From an uncultured Ignatzschineria sp. (GTDB lineage Bacteria > Pseudomonadota > Gammaproteobacteria > Cardiobacteriales > Wohlfahrtiimonadaceae): DNA of 64,000 nucleotides. A model generated the notes under the pieces. It had not been told where the DNA came from. It ran no database searches and worked only from the letters and a program-made list of their open reading frames with translations. A program made the position numbers and the translations under genes. The first letter of the stretch is position 1; each line of letters starts with the position of its first letter. Shown one piece after another: positions 7,238 through 16,051 of the stretch. The stretch is taken from assembly GCA_945639195.1 (NCBI GenBank), contig CALZEE010000006.1, positions 1 through 64,000 of the forward strand. Direction: 5' to 3'.

Positions 7238-9307
7238 ATGATTAAAGAGACGCTACTGATTGAATTGGGGACGGAAGAGCTTCCGCCTCGTGCACTGAAT
7301 AACTTATCTGATGCTTTTAAAGCAGGGATTGAGTCTGAGCTGAAAGCGAAGAAGCTTCAGTATTCTGAAATTAAAGCTTTTGCGACGCCGCGTCGTTTAG
7401 CGCTTGTTATTTCTGATCTTCAATCAGAGCAAGAAGATTACACCAATGAGCGCCGTGGCCCTGCTTTGCAAGCTGCGATGAAAGATGGTGCGCCATCTCC
7501 TGCCCTGCTTGGCTTTGCCCGCTCTTGTGGCGTGGATGTCGAGCAGCTCGTACTGCTTGAAACCGAGAAAGGCGCTTGGTATACCTATAAAGAAGAAGTG
7601 AAAGGCGATACGCTTGAATCACTCCTTCCGGCAATGATCGAGAAAGCGCTTAAAGGCTTACCGATTCCTAAAAGAATGCGTTGGGCAGATCACGACTTTG
7701 AGTTCGTGCGTCCTGTGCGCTGGCTTGCGGTTGTTTATGGCGACAAAGTGCTTAATACGGAGATCTTCGGTATTAAAGCCGGCAATCAGAGCCGTGGCCA
7801 TCGCTTCCATACATCAAGCCCTGTCACCATTACACGCGCCGCAGATTATGAAGCGATTATGACCGAACAAGGGCATATCATTCCGGACTTTGCTAAACGT
7901 AAAGCGATGATTGAAGCGCAGATTAAAACAGTGACTGAAAACGTCGGGAATCCGATCGTGAATGCCGGACTTCTTGATGAAGTAACGGCGCTTGTTGAGT
8001 ACCCGAATGCGATGATTGGTTCGTTTGAATCACACTTCTTAGATGTTCCGCAAGAAGCGTTGATCATTGCGATGGAAGATCATCAACGTTACTTCCCGAT
8101 TGTGGATGCAAATGGCACCTTGATCGACAAATTCTGTTTTATCAGCAACATTATCAGTGCAGAGCCGACAGCGGTTATTTCTGGAAATGAGCGTGTGATT
8201 CGTCCTCGCTTTGCCGATGCGGAATTCTTCTGGAATGAAGATAAGAAAAAGCCCCTTGAGAGCTACTTAACAGCACTTGAAAACGTGGTGTTCCAAACCA
8301 AGCTTGGCTCACAGGCAGACAAAATTAACCGCGTGAAAACGCTTGCGGAAGCGATCGCGAAAGAGATCAATGCCGATAGCGAAATCGTTTCACGTGCCGC
8401 GCGCCTTAATAAAGCCGATCTTATCTCGGATATGGTGCAAGAGTTCCCAGAACTTCAAGGTACCATGGCGCGCTACTATGCAAACTTCCAAGGCGAAAAT
8501 GCCATTGTTGCAGATAGCCTGGAGCAAGTTTACTGGCCACGTTTTGCCGGTGATAAATTGCCGGAAACTAAAGAAGCACAAGCTCTTGGCTTAGCAGAGC
8601 GCCTTGACACGATTGTGGGTATCTTCTCGATTGGTGAGATCCCGACAGGTTCACGCGACCCTTATGGCCTTCGCCGTAATGCGCTTGCCGTGCTCCGTAT
8701 CTTGATTGAAGAAAAACTTAATCTTGATCTTCTTAAACTCATCGAAATCAGTGCAAGCACAATGCCGGCATCGATTGATGCGAATAAGAGCGTAGCGACA
8801 ATCTTCACCTATATCTTTGATCGTTTACGTGCGTACTCATCAGATCTTGGCGTTTCAAGCGATGTCTTTGCGTCGATCTCTGAGTTAAAACTCACGAATC
8901 CGCTTGATATCTATCATCGCCTCTTAGCGGTTTCATCATTCAAAGCGCTTGCAGAAGCAGGTACTTTGATCGAAACCAATAAGCGTATTCATAATATCTT
9001 GAATAACAATAAGGGCGAAGTTGTTGCGGTAGAGGTGAAAGAATCGCTTCTTGAGAATGATTCAGAAAAAGCGCTCTTCACAGCAAGCCGTGAGTTACAA
9101 GGCAAAATTGCCGGACTTGTGGCAGAGAAAGATTACCAAGCAATTTTAGTAGCGTTAACCAACCTTGCAGCACCGCTTGCAGCGTTCTTTACCGATACAA
9201 TGGTGATGGCGGATAATCTTGAAGTTCGCCACAATCGTATTGCGCTCTTAACGGAGATTCGCGACTACTTTGAAACAGTTGCAGATATCTCTAAATTGCA
9301 GTTATAG
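7238..9307 (+). CDS. glyS: Glycine-tRNA ligase beta subunit
   Basis: A 689-residue beta chain of the alpha2beta2 bacterial glycyl-tRNA synthetase, which binds tRNA-Gly and works with the alpha chain to form Gly-tRNA. The N-terminal LLIELGTEELPP signature, the MRWADHDFEFVRPVRWL segment, MEDHQRYFP and the C-terminal DALR-like anticodon-binding region (VMADNLEVRHNRIALL) are typical, and the length is normal. The alpha-chain gene glyQ usually precedes glyS. Here about 290 bases of non-coding DNA and then the glycosyltransferase island precede it, so glyQ must be elsewhere. The next gene, gmhB, follows after 18 bases. Confidence 0.97.
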   Translation: MIKETLLIELGTEELPPRALNNLSDAFKAGIESELKAKKLQYSEIKAFATPRRLALVISDLQSEQEDYTNERRGPALQAAMKDGAPSPALLGFARSCGVDVEQLVLLETEKGAWYTYKEEVKGDTLESLLPAMIEKALKGLPIPKRMRWADHDFEFVRPVRWLAVVYGDKVLNTEIFGIKAGNQSRGHRFHTSSPVTITRAADYEAIMTEQGHIIPDFAKRKAMIEAQIKTVTENVGNPIVNAGLLDEVTALVEYPNAMIGSFESHFLDVPQEALIIAMEDHQRYFPIVDANGTLIDKFCFISNIISAEPTAVISGNERVIRPRFADAEFFWNEDKKKPLESYLTALENVVFQTKLGSQADKINRVKTLAEAIAKEINADSEIVSRAARLNKADLISDMVQEFPELQGTMARYYANFQGENAIVADSLEQVYWPRFAGDKLPETKEAQALGLAERLDTIVGIFSIGEIPTGSRDPYGLRRNALAVLRILIEEKLNLDLLKLIEISASTMPASIDANKSVATIFTYIFDRLRAYSSDLGVSSDVFASISELKLTNPLDIYHRLLAVSSFKALAEAGTLIETNKRIHNILNNNKGEVVAVEVKESLLENDSEKALFTASRELQGKIAGLVAEKDYQAILVALTNLAAPLAAFFTDTMVMADNLEVRHNRIALLTEIRDYFETVADISKLQL

Positions 9308-9325
9308 GTTTAGGGAATATTGCGC

Positions 9326-9892
9326 ATGAAGGATCAACGTCCGCCGCTTGCTTGGCCGGATTTAATTATTTTGGATCGTGATGGTGTGATTAATCACGAT
9401 TCCAAGCACTACATTAAATCTGCCGATGAATGGCTGCCCATTGCCGGGAGCTTAGAAGCGATTACCGCGCTCTCTAATGCCGGCGTTAAAGTGGGTATTG
9501 CCACCAATCAGCGTGGCATTAGCCTCGGGCTATATGGTTATCCTGAGCTTGAAGCAATGCATACAAAAATGGCAGCGCTGCTGGCAACTTTAGGCGGTAG
9601 TGTTGATGCGATTGAGTTCTGCATTGCAGATGATGAAGCGCACCCAGATCGTAAACCGAATCCTGGCATGCTCTTTAAAATCATGTCTGCATTGCAGATG
9701 CCGGAGAATGCGGTGATCTATTTTGTGGGCGATAAAAGCTCTGATGTAATGGCCGCAAATAATGCGGGCGTGATTCCGATCTTGGTTCGCTCCGGCAATG
9801 GTGCTGAGACGGAAGCAAAGCTTCAAGATGATGCGCTTTATGTCTTTAATGATCTCCAAAGCTTTACTGCGGCGCTCATGGCGCAGCGCTAG
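9326..9892 (+). CDS. gmhB: D-glycero-beta-D-manno-heptose 1,7-bisphosphate 7-phosphatase
   Basis: A HAD-superfamily IIIA phosphatase that removes the 7-phosphate in the ADP-heptose pathway for the LPS inner core. Seen: LIILDRDGVIN (nucleophile and acid/base Asp), the ATNQRGI motif, RKPNPGM with the conserved Lys, and FVGDKSSDV with metal-binding acids. Enteric GmhB has a zinc site (Cys-x-His and Cys-x-Cys); this one shows only one Cys in that stretch (FCIADDEAHPD), so zinc is probably absent. ATG 9326 is preferred over TTG 9320 because of TAGGGA upstream. The glyS-gmhB-plsC order also occurs in other gammaproteobacteria. Confidence 0.88.
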   Translation: MKDQRPPLAWPDLIILDRDGVINHDSKHYIKSADEWLPIAGSLEAITALSNAGVKVGIATNQRGISLGLYGYPELEAMHTKMAALLATLGGSVDAIEFCIADDEAHPDRKPNPGMLFKIMSALQMPENAVIYFVGDKSSDVMAANNAGVIPILVRSGNGAETEAKLQDDALYVFNDLQSFTAALMAQR

Positions 9893-9896
9893 ACAA

Positions 9897-9924
9897 AATG
9901 CCGGCATTAAAGATGTCCGGCATT
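9897..9924 (+). terminator. Inverted repeat after gmhB (terminator-like)
   Basis: AATGCCGG and CCGGCATT form an 8-bp stem around a 12-base loop starting 4 bases after the gmhB stop. The left arm also contains the palindrome TGCCGGCA over-represented in this window. There is only a weak T-rich tail, so attenuation rather than full termination is likely. Confidence 0.5.
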
Positions 9925-10058
9925 ATTTATAAGCTCTACTTAAACATCGCGTGGTTCCTCATCTAATGTTACTAATTTGATGTTCCTAATCTGGTGTTCC
10001 TTGCCCGATGTTACTTACTTAATTTCTCCCTCTTCACCCCTTTAATAGGAAGCAAAAA

Positions 10059-10805
10059 ATGATGATTAAATGGATTCGCTCACTCATTACGTTTTTAGGC
10101 TTTACGGTGATTGCCCTCATTATCACGCCCATTATGATGACAGCAACGGTGCTGTTTTGGGGTTCTTGGTATCGTAAAGTCACCGTTATTTGGGCGAACA
10201 TCTTAATTGGCTGGATGCGCATTGGCGCCGGCATTCATTACCGCATTATCGGTATTGAAAACCTTGAGAAACTTAAAACCCGACCGCACTTTATTGTTTC
10301 TAACCATCAATCGGCTCTTGAGACATTGATCTATACGGTCATCTTTCCGCCCCACTCATTTGTCTTAAAGAAAGAGCTGCTTTATATTCCTTTCTTTGGC
10401 TGGGGATTGGCAAAATCAAAACCGATTGCCATTGACCGTAAAGATGGTAAAAATGCCCTAAAGCAGATTGCAACCCAAGCGAAAGAACGCTTTGAGATTG
10501 GCCGTTCTGTGATTATCTTCCCAGAGGGAACGCGCGTGCCATTTGATCAGGTTGTGCCGTTTAAGAAAGGGGCATTTATCGTGACCAAGCAGATGAAAGC
10601 GCCGGTATTACCGGTCGCGATTAACTCCGGCATTGCTGCACCCAAAGGTCGCTTCTTGAAAGAACCTGGCGTCGTCACAATTGTGATTGGTGAACCGATT
10701 GAATCTGCAGATCTCTCAACGAGTGAACTTACAAAAGTCACGGAAAGCTGGATTCGCGATAATATCGTCCAAACGTTAGATGTTCCGTTAATTCCTGAAA
10801 AGTAA
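10059..10805 (+). CDS. plsC: 1-acyl-sn-glycerol-3-phosphate acyltransferase
   Basis: A 248-residue inner-membrane LPLAT enzyme converting lysophosphatidic acid to phosphatidic acid. An N-terminal hydrophobic segment (about residues 9-28) is followed by the catalytic motif in the variant form NHQSALE (HX4E instead of HX4D), KKELLYIPFFGW, the FPEGTR motif and a VLPVAINSG strand. TAGGAAG lies 6 bases before the ATG. The rsmD gene begins 10 bases after the stop, so the two are co-transcribed. The Glu variant also occurs in known members of the family, so activity is expected. Confidence 0.92.
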   Translation: MMIKWIRSLITFLGFTVIALIITPIMMTATVLFWGSWYRKVTVIWANILIGWMRIGAGIHYRIIGIENLEKLKTRPHFIVSNHQSALETLIYTVIFPPHSFVLKKELLYIPFFGWGLAKSKPIAIDRKDGKNALKQIATQAKERFEIGRSVIIFPEGTRVPFDQVVPFKKGAFIVTKQMKAPVLPVAINSGIAAPKGRFLKEPGVVTIVIGEPIESADLSTSELTKVTESWIRDNIVQTLDVPLIPEK

Positions 10806-10815
10806 TCTTGCACTT

Positions 10816-11427
10816 ATGAAACATGCTATCCAAATTATTGGGGGCGAATATCGCTCTCGCAAGATTGAAGTGGTGGACGCAGATGGCCTTCGCCCGACGT
10901 CTTCTCGCGTACGAGAAACGCTCTTCAACTGGTTACAAACCATTATCCCTGGCGCAATTGTAATTGATGCCTTTGCCGGCACGGGCGCACTCGGTATTGA
11001 GGCGCTCTCTCGCGGGGCTAAAAAAGCGATCTTTATTGAGAAGGATGCGGCGGTTTTTAAAACGTTACAAGCCAATATCAGACTCCTCAAGATCCCAGAA
11101 GAGCGCGTCGTTTTAGTGAAAGCCAATACGCTGGGCGCGCTAGATCCGGATAATCTTGCGCCGGCAATAATGACGGCCATTCGGGAGATTGAAGAAAACG
11201 GCACTCGCTGCCATCTCTTTTTAGATCCGCCCTTCTTCCATGATCTCTACCCAGAGTTATTGAAGACCTTAACCCATCATCCGCTTCTCTCATTGCTCAC
11301 ATCGCTCTCGATTGAATCACCGCTCAAAGCACGGATTGAAACGGCTTCGGCATTGAATCCGTTATCGCAATTTAGAACGATGAAGACGAAAGAGAGCCTG
11401 CTCGAATTTTATCGCGCAGTGGATTAA
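10816..11427 (+). CDS. rsmD: 16S rRNA (guanine(966)-N(2))-methyltransferase
   Basis: A 203-residue Rossmann-fold SAM-dependent methyltransferase modifying G966 of 16S rRNA in the 30S head. The N-terminal hallmark GGEYRSRKIEV plus LRPTSSRVRETLFNWL, the SAM-binding DAFAGTGALGIEALSRGA, and the catalytic DPPF tetrapeptide in FLDPPFF are all present. The length agrees with the family. It is the last gene of the glyS-gmhB-plsC-rsmD group. A bidirectional hairpin at 11501-11532 separates it from the convergent receiver gene. Confidence 0.95.
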   Translation: MKHAIQIIGGEYRSRKIEVVDADGLRPTSSRVRETLFNWLQTIIPGAIVIDAFAGTGALGIEALSRGAKKAIFIEKDAAVFKTLQANIRLLKIPEERVVLVKANTLGALDPDNLAPAIMTAIREIEENGTRCHLFLDPPFFHDLYPELLKTLTHHPLLSLLTSLSIESPLKARIETASALNPLSQFRTMKTKESLLEFYRAVD

Positions 11428-11500
11428 TCATCACGTTGCAAAATCATGTAGAGCGGCGTGACAAAATGACGCGATAAAATGATGACACAAAACAACGTAA

Positions 11501-11532
11501 AAAAAGGCGAGATCAATGATTCTCACCTTTTT
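11501..11532. terminator. Bidirectional intrinsic terminator
   Basis: AAAAAGGCGAGA pairs with TCTCACCTTTTT (one mismatch) around an 8-base loop. A-run and T-run on opposite sides allow termination for both rsmD and the convergent receiver gene. Confidence 0.8.
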
Positions 11533-11555
11533 GCTGTTTGTGATGAGGAGATTCC

Positions 11556-11978
11556 TCATATAAAAATCGACGTCTTCTCTGGCTCGCCATCCACTAAGAG
11601 CGCTTGATATTCGTCCCAGATCTTTTTGATCCGCTCATAGAGAATTGCTTCATCGCCGCGCTTACTCACGACGCCCAAGAGCTCTGGCGCACGAGGGAGG
11701 GAGTAGAGAACAAGGCGATCATTACTCGTGGTAATAATGCCGGGAACCACTTGCGGATGGAGCTTTTGTTGCAGCGCATCCAGTGTTTCTGGCCCGGTGA
11801 GCTGTGGTAGGACAAGATCTACCACTAAGAGATCGGGCACATAGCCTTCTGCCAATAATCGACTGGCTTCATCGTGATGGACACAAAAGCGATATTGCTT
11901 ATCTGCAAAAGCGGTGCTCATTTTCTCAATAAACACTGGGTCCGCACAGACAAATAAAATATGATTCAGCTGTCTCAT
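11556..11978 (-). CDS. Stand-alone response-regulator receiver domain
   Basis: About 140 residues forming a single CheY-like domain: ILFVCADP as first strand, LLVVDLVLPQLTG with the phospho-acceptor Asp, a GIITTS strand and VSKRG carrying the conserved Lys. No DNA-binding or enzymatic output domain follows. Only one acid (Asp in CADP) remains of the usual N-terminal acidic pair. The ATG at 11978 is chosen because GGGAGG lies 5 bases upstream; an in-frame ATG 66 bases further upstream would add a hydrophobic stretch unlike this family. No histidine kinase is nearby, so its partner and output are unknown. Confidence 0.75.
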   Translation of the reverse strand: MRQLNHILFVCADPVFIEKMSTAFADKQYRFCVHHDEASRLLAEGYVPDLLVVDLVLPQLTGPETLDALQQKLHPQVVPGIITTSNDRLVLYSLPRAPELLGVVSKRGDEAILYERIKKIWDEYQALLVDGEPEKTSIFI

Positions 11979-12061
11979 TGCGCCTCCCGATAAGATTATA
12001 AGCCTAGAAAAATAAAAAAAGATGTCTTGAAAAACAGAAAACAAAAAATAGCGTTTCCGCT

Positions 12062-12091
12062 AAAGAGTGTGCCCGTATAAGGGCGCTCTTT
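12062..12091 (-). terminator. Hairpin at the end of the hemE-nudix operon
   Basis: AAAGAG...GCCC pairs with GGGC...CTCTTT around GTATAA, overlapping the Nudix stop codon. It is a plausible weak intrinsic terminator for the minus-strand operon. Confidence 0.5.
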
Positions 12092-12536
12092 AACGGCTAA
12101 CGCGTCTGTCATAAGCAAGGTAGGTATCAGACCAAAAAATCACTTCCTGTACTCTTGGTGTCACGCGTTTTAATGCTTCAGCACGTGTCACCCATGCCCA
12201 TTCGCTATGCTCTGGGCGCCCGAGTTCGGGGTTGATTGGTAGGCGGATACCGCGTCGCTTAGTTTCTGCTACATAGTAACGTGCGACTTTTTTCCCGCGG
12301 AAATAGGGATCTGTTTCAAAGTAATCATGTCCCCAAGGAAAGATCAGATCACGAATGGTCGTCTCTTCGCGTACTTCACGAAGGGTTGTTTCCATAGGTG
12401 TTTCGCCCTTCTCTACCTGTCCTTTCGGGAAGTCCCAAAAGTTGTAGGCTTTTAAAAGAAGATAACGAAACTCCCCGCGATCCCAACGAACAATCACCGC
12501 TCCACAAGATAAAATCTCTGGAGGATTGCTATTCAT
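12090..12536 (-). CDS. Nudix hydrolase (diadenosine tetraphosphatase-like)
   Basis: A 148-residue Nudix protein that would cleave a nucleoside diphosphate linked to another moiety. The Nudix box is visible from GQVEKGE to LREVREETTI, fitting GX5EX7REUXEE; the final Gly is replaced by Thr. The preceding FWDFPKG and the N-terminal SCGAVIVRW fit the bis(5'-nucleosyl)-tetraphosphatase subgroup (Ap4A hydrolase). It starts 10 bases after hemE on the same strand and is probably co-transcribed with it. The substrate is inferred from subgroup resemblance only. Confidence 0.83.
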   Translation of the reverse strand: MNSNPPEILSCGAVIVRWDRGEFRYLLLKAYNFWDFPKGQVEKGETPMETTLREVREETTIRDLIFPWGHDYFETDPYFRGKKVARYYVAETKRRGIRLPINPELGRPEHSEWAWVTRAEALKRVTPRVQEVIFWSDTYLAYDRRVSR

Positions 12537-12546
12537 GATCTACCCT

Positions 12547-13614
12547 TTAGTGATACTCGGGGCTGAACTCACGAACCGCATCCACCATCGCTTTCACATT
12601 CTCAGGATCGATTCCTGGGTGAATACCATGGCCAAGATTAAAGATATGGCCTTCATCTGCAGCCACTTTACCAAAGCCTGCGAGCACTTTCTTCACGTTC
12701 TCACGAACCACTTCTGGCGTTGAGTAGAGAACGCCTGGGTCCATGTTTCCTTGAAGCACGACTTTTTTACCCACCTGCGCTTTCGCTTCAGCGATATCTG
12801 TCATCCAGTCAAGACCAAGACCATTCGCCCCAATCATCGCCTGCTCTTTCATCCACATGCCGCCATTTTTAGTGAAGACAATACTGGGGATTCTCTCACC
12901 GTCATATTCAGTGATTAAACCAGCAATAATCTTCTCCATGTAACGGAGTGAGAATTCTTGGTAATGCTCTTTTGATAAAATGCCGCCCCATGTATCAAAG
13001 ATCTGTACCGCCGCCGCACCATTTTTAATTTGTGCGTTGAGGTAATCGATCACGATATCTGAGAGCTTATCTAAGAGTAAGTGCATCGCTTGTGGGTGCT
13101 CGTACATAAAGCCACGAACTTTCCCAAAGTCCTTACTACCGCCACCTTCAATCATGTAGGTTGCAAGCGTCCAAGGACTGCCGGTAAAACCGATAAGCGG
13201 CACTTCATTTTTAAGGGCGTTACGAATCGTTGAGACAGCGTTCATGACGTATCCTAACTCATCTTCTACATCCACTTTACCCAATTTTGCAACTTGTGCA
13301 GGATCGGTAATTGGTCTTTCAAAGACAGGACCTTTCCCCGGTACAAAGCTTAAACCTAAGCCCATTGCATCAGGAATTGTTAAGATATCTGAGAAGAGAA
13401 TCGCGGCATCAAAACCAAAACGATCAATCGGCTGCAAGGTGACTTCACATGCAAGCTCGGCATTACGACAAAGTGACATAAAATCCCCTGCTTGCTCACG
13501 CACGCGACGATATTCTGGTAAATATCGACCGGCTTGACGCATCATCCAGACCGGGGTTCTGTCGACTTTTTCTTTCAAAAGGGCACGAATAAAACGATCA
13601 TTTTTATAAGTCAT
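12547..13614 (-). CDS. hemE: Uroporphyrinogen decarboxylase
   Basis: A 355-residue cytoplasmic enzyme that decarboxylates the four acetate side chains of uroporphyrinogen III to give coproporphyrinogen III in heme synthesis. The two family signatures are present: the N-terminal [16 protein letters not shown] and the later [13 protein letters not shown]. Catalytic Asp lies in [10 protein letters not shown], and the C-terminal [10 protein letters not shown] is typical. Length is that of the E. coli enzyme. It heads a short operon with the downstream Nudix gene and is divergent from rpsB. Confidence 0.97.
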   Translation of the reverse strand: MTYKNDRFIRALLKEKVDRTPVWMMRQAGRYLPEYRRVREQAGDFMSLCRNAELACEVTLQPIDRFGFDAAILFSDILTIPDAMGLGLSFVPGKGPVFERPITDPAQVAKLGKVDVEDELGYVMNAVSTIRNALKNEVPLIGFTGSPWTLATYMIEGGGSKDFGKVRGFMYEHPQAMHLLLDKLSDIVIDYLNAQIKNGAAAVQIFDTWGGILSKEHYQEFSLRYMEKIIAGLITEYDGERIPSIVFTKNGGMWMKEQAMIGANGLGLDWMTDIAEAKAQVGKKVVLQGNMDPGVLYSTPEVVRENVKKVLAGFGKVAADEGHIFNLGHGIHPGIDPENVKAMVDAVREFSPEYH

Positions 13615-13721
13615 TGTTCTGTCCTAAATCATAAATTTATATCGCCTGAATTATACCATAAGCCACTCTTTTACTCTGTCTTTATTATTTTAATTCACTA
13701 GCTTAAATCAAGTTTTCAGAC

Positions 13722-13727
13722 TATAAT
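13722..13727 (+). promoter_or_regulatory. Candidate -10 box of the rpsB promoter
   Basis: A perfect TATAAT lies about 215 bases before rpsB, in an AT-rich stretch. No convincing TTGACA-like -35 was found at the right spacing, so the assignment is tentative. Confidence 0.35.
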
Positions 13728-13849
13728 ATTGGGCTTGTCATTTTGTTTGTTTTGTAATCAATTCGTTCATTACATGCCAACACTCTGACATCAAACTATA
13801 AATGGATTTCCCATTTATTTATTACTTAAACTACTCACAGATGATCACT

Positions 13850-13941
13850 CCTCGGCGGGGGTGCTTCGTGGTTTTTACACCATTGAAGTTACGCCTAAGG
13901 AAAATCTGGAGGCTTAACCCTAAATACATAAAGGAAAAATT
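13850..13941 (+). promoter_or_regulatory. Structured rpsB leader (possible S2 autoregulatory site)
   Basis: The GC-richer leader just before rpsB can form nested pairings: GGCG (13854-13857) with CGCC (13892-13895), and GGTG (13860-13863) with CACC (13878-13881). GGAGG and AAGG follow, then the ATG. In E. coli and relatives, ribosomal protein S2 represses rpsB-tsf by binding the rpsB leader. That this leader does the same is inference from position and structure. Confidence 0.4.
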
Positions 13942-14712
13942 ATGTCACAAGTATCAATGCGCGAAATGCTCGAAGCGGGCGTACACTTCGGTCACCAAAC
14001 TCGTTTCTGGAACCCAAAAATGAAGCCTTTCATCTTTGGTTCACGTTCAAAAATTCATATCATTAACTTAGAAGAAACTCTTCCAATGTTCAATGATGCG
14101 ATGAACGTCATCTCTAAAGTTGCAGCACAAAATGGTCGTGTACTTTTCGTAGGTACAAAACGCGCAGCATCTGACATCATCACTGAGCAAGCAAAACGTG
14201 CAGGTATGCCTTACGTTAACCATCGCTGGTTAGGTGGTATGCTTACTAACTTTAAAACAGTTCGTAACTCAATTCGTCGTCTTCGTGAAATCGAAGATAT
14301 GAAAGCAGACGGTTCAATCGAACGTTTGACGAAAAAAGAAGGAATCGTTTTAGAGCGTGAGCTTCTCAAACTCGAAAAAAGCCTTGGCGGTATTAAAGAC
14401 ATGCCTAATATTCCTGATGCAATCTTCATTATTGATGTTGGCTATGAAAGCAACGCAGTTGCAGAAGCGAAAAAAATGGGTATTCCAGTAATTGGTGTTG
14501 TTGATACAAACAGCTCACCAGATAACATTGATTATGTTATCCCTGGTAACGATGACGCTATTCGCGCAATTCAACTCTATGCAACAGCAGCAGCTGACGC
14601 GGTTCTTGTTGGCCGTAGCTCAAACGCACAACTTATGTCACAAGATCTTCAAGAGAAAGATCAATTTGTGGAAGTTGAAGCAGTTGCAGTAGAAGAAGCA
14701 GCGGCTGAATAA
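13942..14712 (+). CDS. rpsB: 30S ribosomal protein S2
   Basis: A 256-residue S2 protein of the 30S subunit. The start [20 protein letters not shown] and the S2 signatures ([37 protein letters not shown]) are all present, with the usual acidic Glu/Ala/Val C-terminal tail. AAGGA precedes the ATG. It is followed by tsf after an intergenic hairpin, the standard rpsB-tsf arrangement. Composition and codon use match the housekeeping genes. Confidence 0.98.
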   Translation: MSQVSMREMLEAGVHFGHQTRFWNPKMKPFIFGSRSKIHIINLEETLPMFNDAMNVISKVAAQNGRVLFVGTKRAASDIITEQAKRAGMPYVNHRWLGGMLTNFKTVRNSIRRLREIEDMKADGSIERLTKKEGIVLERELLKLEKSLGGIKDMPNIPDAIFIIDVGYESNAVAEAKKMGIPVIGVVDTNSSPDNIDYVIPGNDDAIRAIQLYATAAADAVLVGRSSNAQLMSQDLQEKDQFVEVEAVAVEEAAAE

Positions 14713-14724
14713 GAGAGAAGTTGG

Positions 14725-14756
14725 GCGCTCGATCACTGATTGAGCGCTCCTCTTTT
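14725..14756 (+). terminator. rpsB-tsf intergenic attenuator
   Basis: GCGCTCGATC pairs with GATTGAGCGC (10 bp, one G-T pair) around the loop ACT and is followed by CTCTTTTT. It lies 12 bases after the rpsB stop and should partially terminate, lowering tsf relative to rpsB as reported in E. coli. Confidence 0.8.
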
Positions 14757-14798
14757 TCCTCCTTTCTGATTAACTTTTCATTTATTAAGGTATTTATA

Positions 14799-15665
14799 AT
14801 GGCGACAATTACAGCAGCTATGGTAAAAGAACTCCGTGAACGCACTGGTTCAGGGATGATGGAATGTAAAAAAGCTCTTACAGAGACAGGCGGCGACATC
14901 GAAGCTGCAATCGAGCTTATGCGTAAAAATGGTCAAGCGAAAGCTGACAAAAAAGCAGATCGCGCAGCAGCTGAAGGCGTTTTACTTGTACGTAACGATG
15001 ACAAATTTGGTGTGATCGTTGAAGTAAACTGTGAAACAGACTTCGTTACAAAAAACCAAGACTTCATCGACTTCTCAAACAAAGTTGCAGACCTTGCTTT
15101 CGATAAAAAAGCATGTTCAGTTGAAGATCTTGCAGACATCACTATTGATGGCGTTTCACTTGAAGAAGTTCGTAAGAACCTCATCGTTAAAATCGGCGAG
15201 AACATCACTGTTCGTCGCGTAGCGGGTATTCACGCAAACGGAACAATCGGTGCATACGCACACGGTATCCGTATCGCTGCACTCGTAGACGTTGAAGGCG
15301 GAAACGCTGATCTTCCACGTGATATCGCAATGCATATCGCAGCATCAAACCCAGTATGCGTAGACGCAACTGGCGTTCCTGCAGACCTCTTACAAAAAGA
15401 GCGTGATATCTTCACTGCACAAGCTGAAGAATCTGGCCGTCCTGCAGACATCCAAGAGAAAATGATCGAAGGTCGTATTCGTAAATATCTCGAAGAAGTA
15501 ACACTTGTTGGTCAATCTTTCGTTAAAGATCCTGACATGACTATCGAGAAACTTCTCAAATCTGAATCAGCAAAAGTGAACAGCTTTGTTCGTTTAGAGC
15601 TTGGTGAAGGCGTTGAGATCGTTGAATCAGACTTCGCTGCAGAAGTTATGGAACAATTAAAATAA
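14799..15665 (+). CDS. tsf: Translation elongation factor Ts
   Basis: The 288-residue nucleotide exchange factor for EF-Tu. The start MATITAAMVKELRERTG, the signature TGSGMMECKKAL, and the core segment VEVNCETDFV are diagnostic. ATG 14799 is chosen because it matches the family N-terminus and has AAGG 8 bases upstream. An in-frame ATG 78 bases earlier would run through the attenuator hairpin. pyrH and frr, which often follow tsf, are absent: a strong terminator and unrelated genes come next. Confidence 0.98.
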   Translation: MATITAAMVKELRERTGSGMMECKKALTETGGDIEAAIELMRKNGQAKADKKADRAAAEGVLLVRNDDKFGVIVEVNCETDFVTKNQDFIDFSNKVADLAFDKKACSVEDLADITIDGVSLEEVRKNLIVKIGENITVRRVAGIHANGTIGAYAHGIRIAALVDVEGGNADLPRDIAMHIAASNPVCVDATGVPADLLQKERDIFTAQAEESGRPADIQEKMIEGRIRKYLEEVTLVGQSFVKDPDMTIEKLLKSESAKVNSFVRLELGEGVEIVESDFAAEVMEQLK

Positions 15666-15728
15666 GCCCCAATCAATAGATTGAGCCTTATCATTAGCTG
15701 AATGAATTCATCATTCAGCTAGATACAG

Positions 15729-15758
15729 AAAAGAGAGCGATTTAATCGCTCTCTTTTT
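15729..15758 (+). terminator. Strong intrinsic terminator after tsf
   Basis: AAAGAGAGCGA and TCGCTCTCTTT form a stem of about 11 bp with a TTTAA loop and end in seven Ts. A second inverted repeat (AGCTGAATGA / TCATTCAGCT, about 15697-15721) lies just before it. Confidence 0.9.
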
Positions 15759-15823
15759 TTATGCGTCAAAATTAAGGATAAGAATGCCATCTCCTCAGAA
15801 GCATCCCGCACAAGCGCCCTACG

Positions 15824-15850
15824 CTTCTACTTCTACTTCTACTTCTACTT
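15824..15850. repeat. Hexanucleotide tandem repeat CTTCTA, 4.5 copies
   Basis: Four perfect CTTCTA units plus CTT lie in the 386-base gap between tsf and the two-helix membrane protein gene, about 200 bases before its start. The rest of the gap holds only the tsf terminator and AT-rich DNA. Copy-number change could alter promoter geometry, but no promoter is identified. Confidence 0.9.
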
Positions 15851-16051
15851 AATGATCTTCTGAAAGAACGATAGATCACATAGCCATCACATCTATTGCC
15901 ATTAAAACTAATACCGTTGATCTATATAAAAGCCACTCAACCCGTTTTATAATACGCTTCTTTTTTATGGTTTTTTGTTTGTCGTTTCTTATTTATCGCT
16001 GTCTGTTTATAGCGAGCATCCCCATTATTCTTCCTCTTTTAGAGCGTCCTT

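Noticed and set aside
10070..10100. plsC HX4E instead of HX4D as an inactivating change
   Set aside because: The Glu form is a known variant in active lysophosphatidic acid acyltransferases, so it is not a defect.
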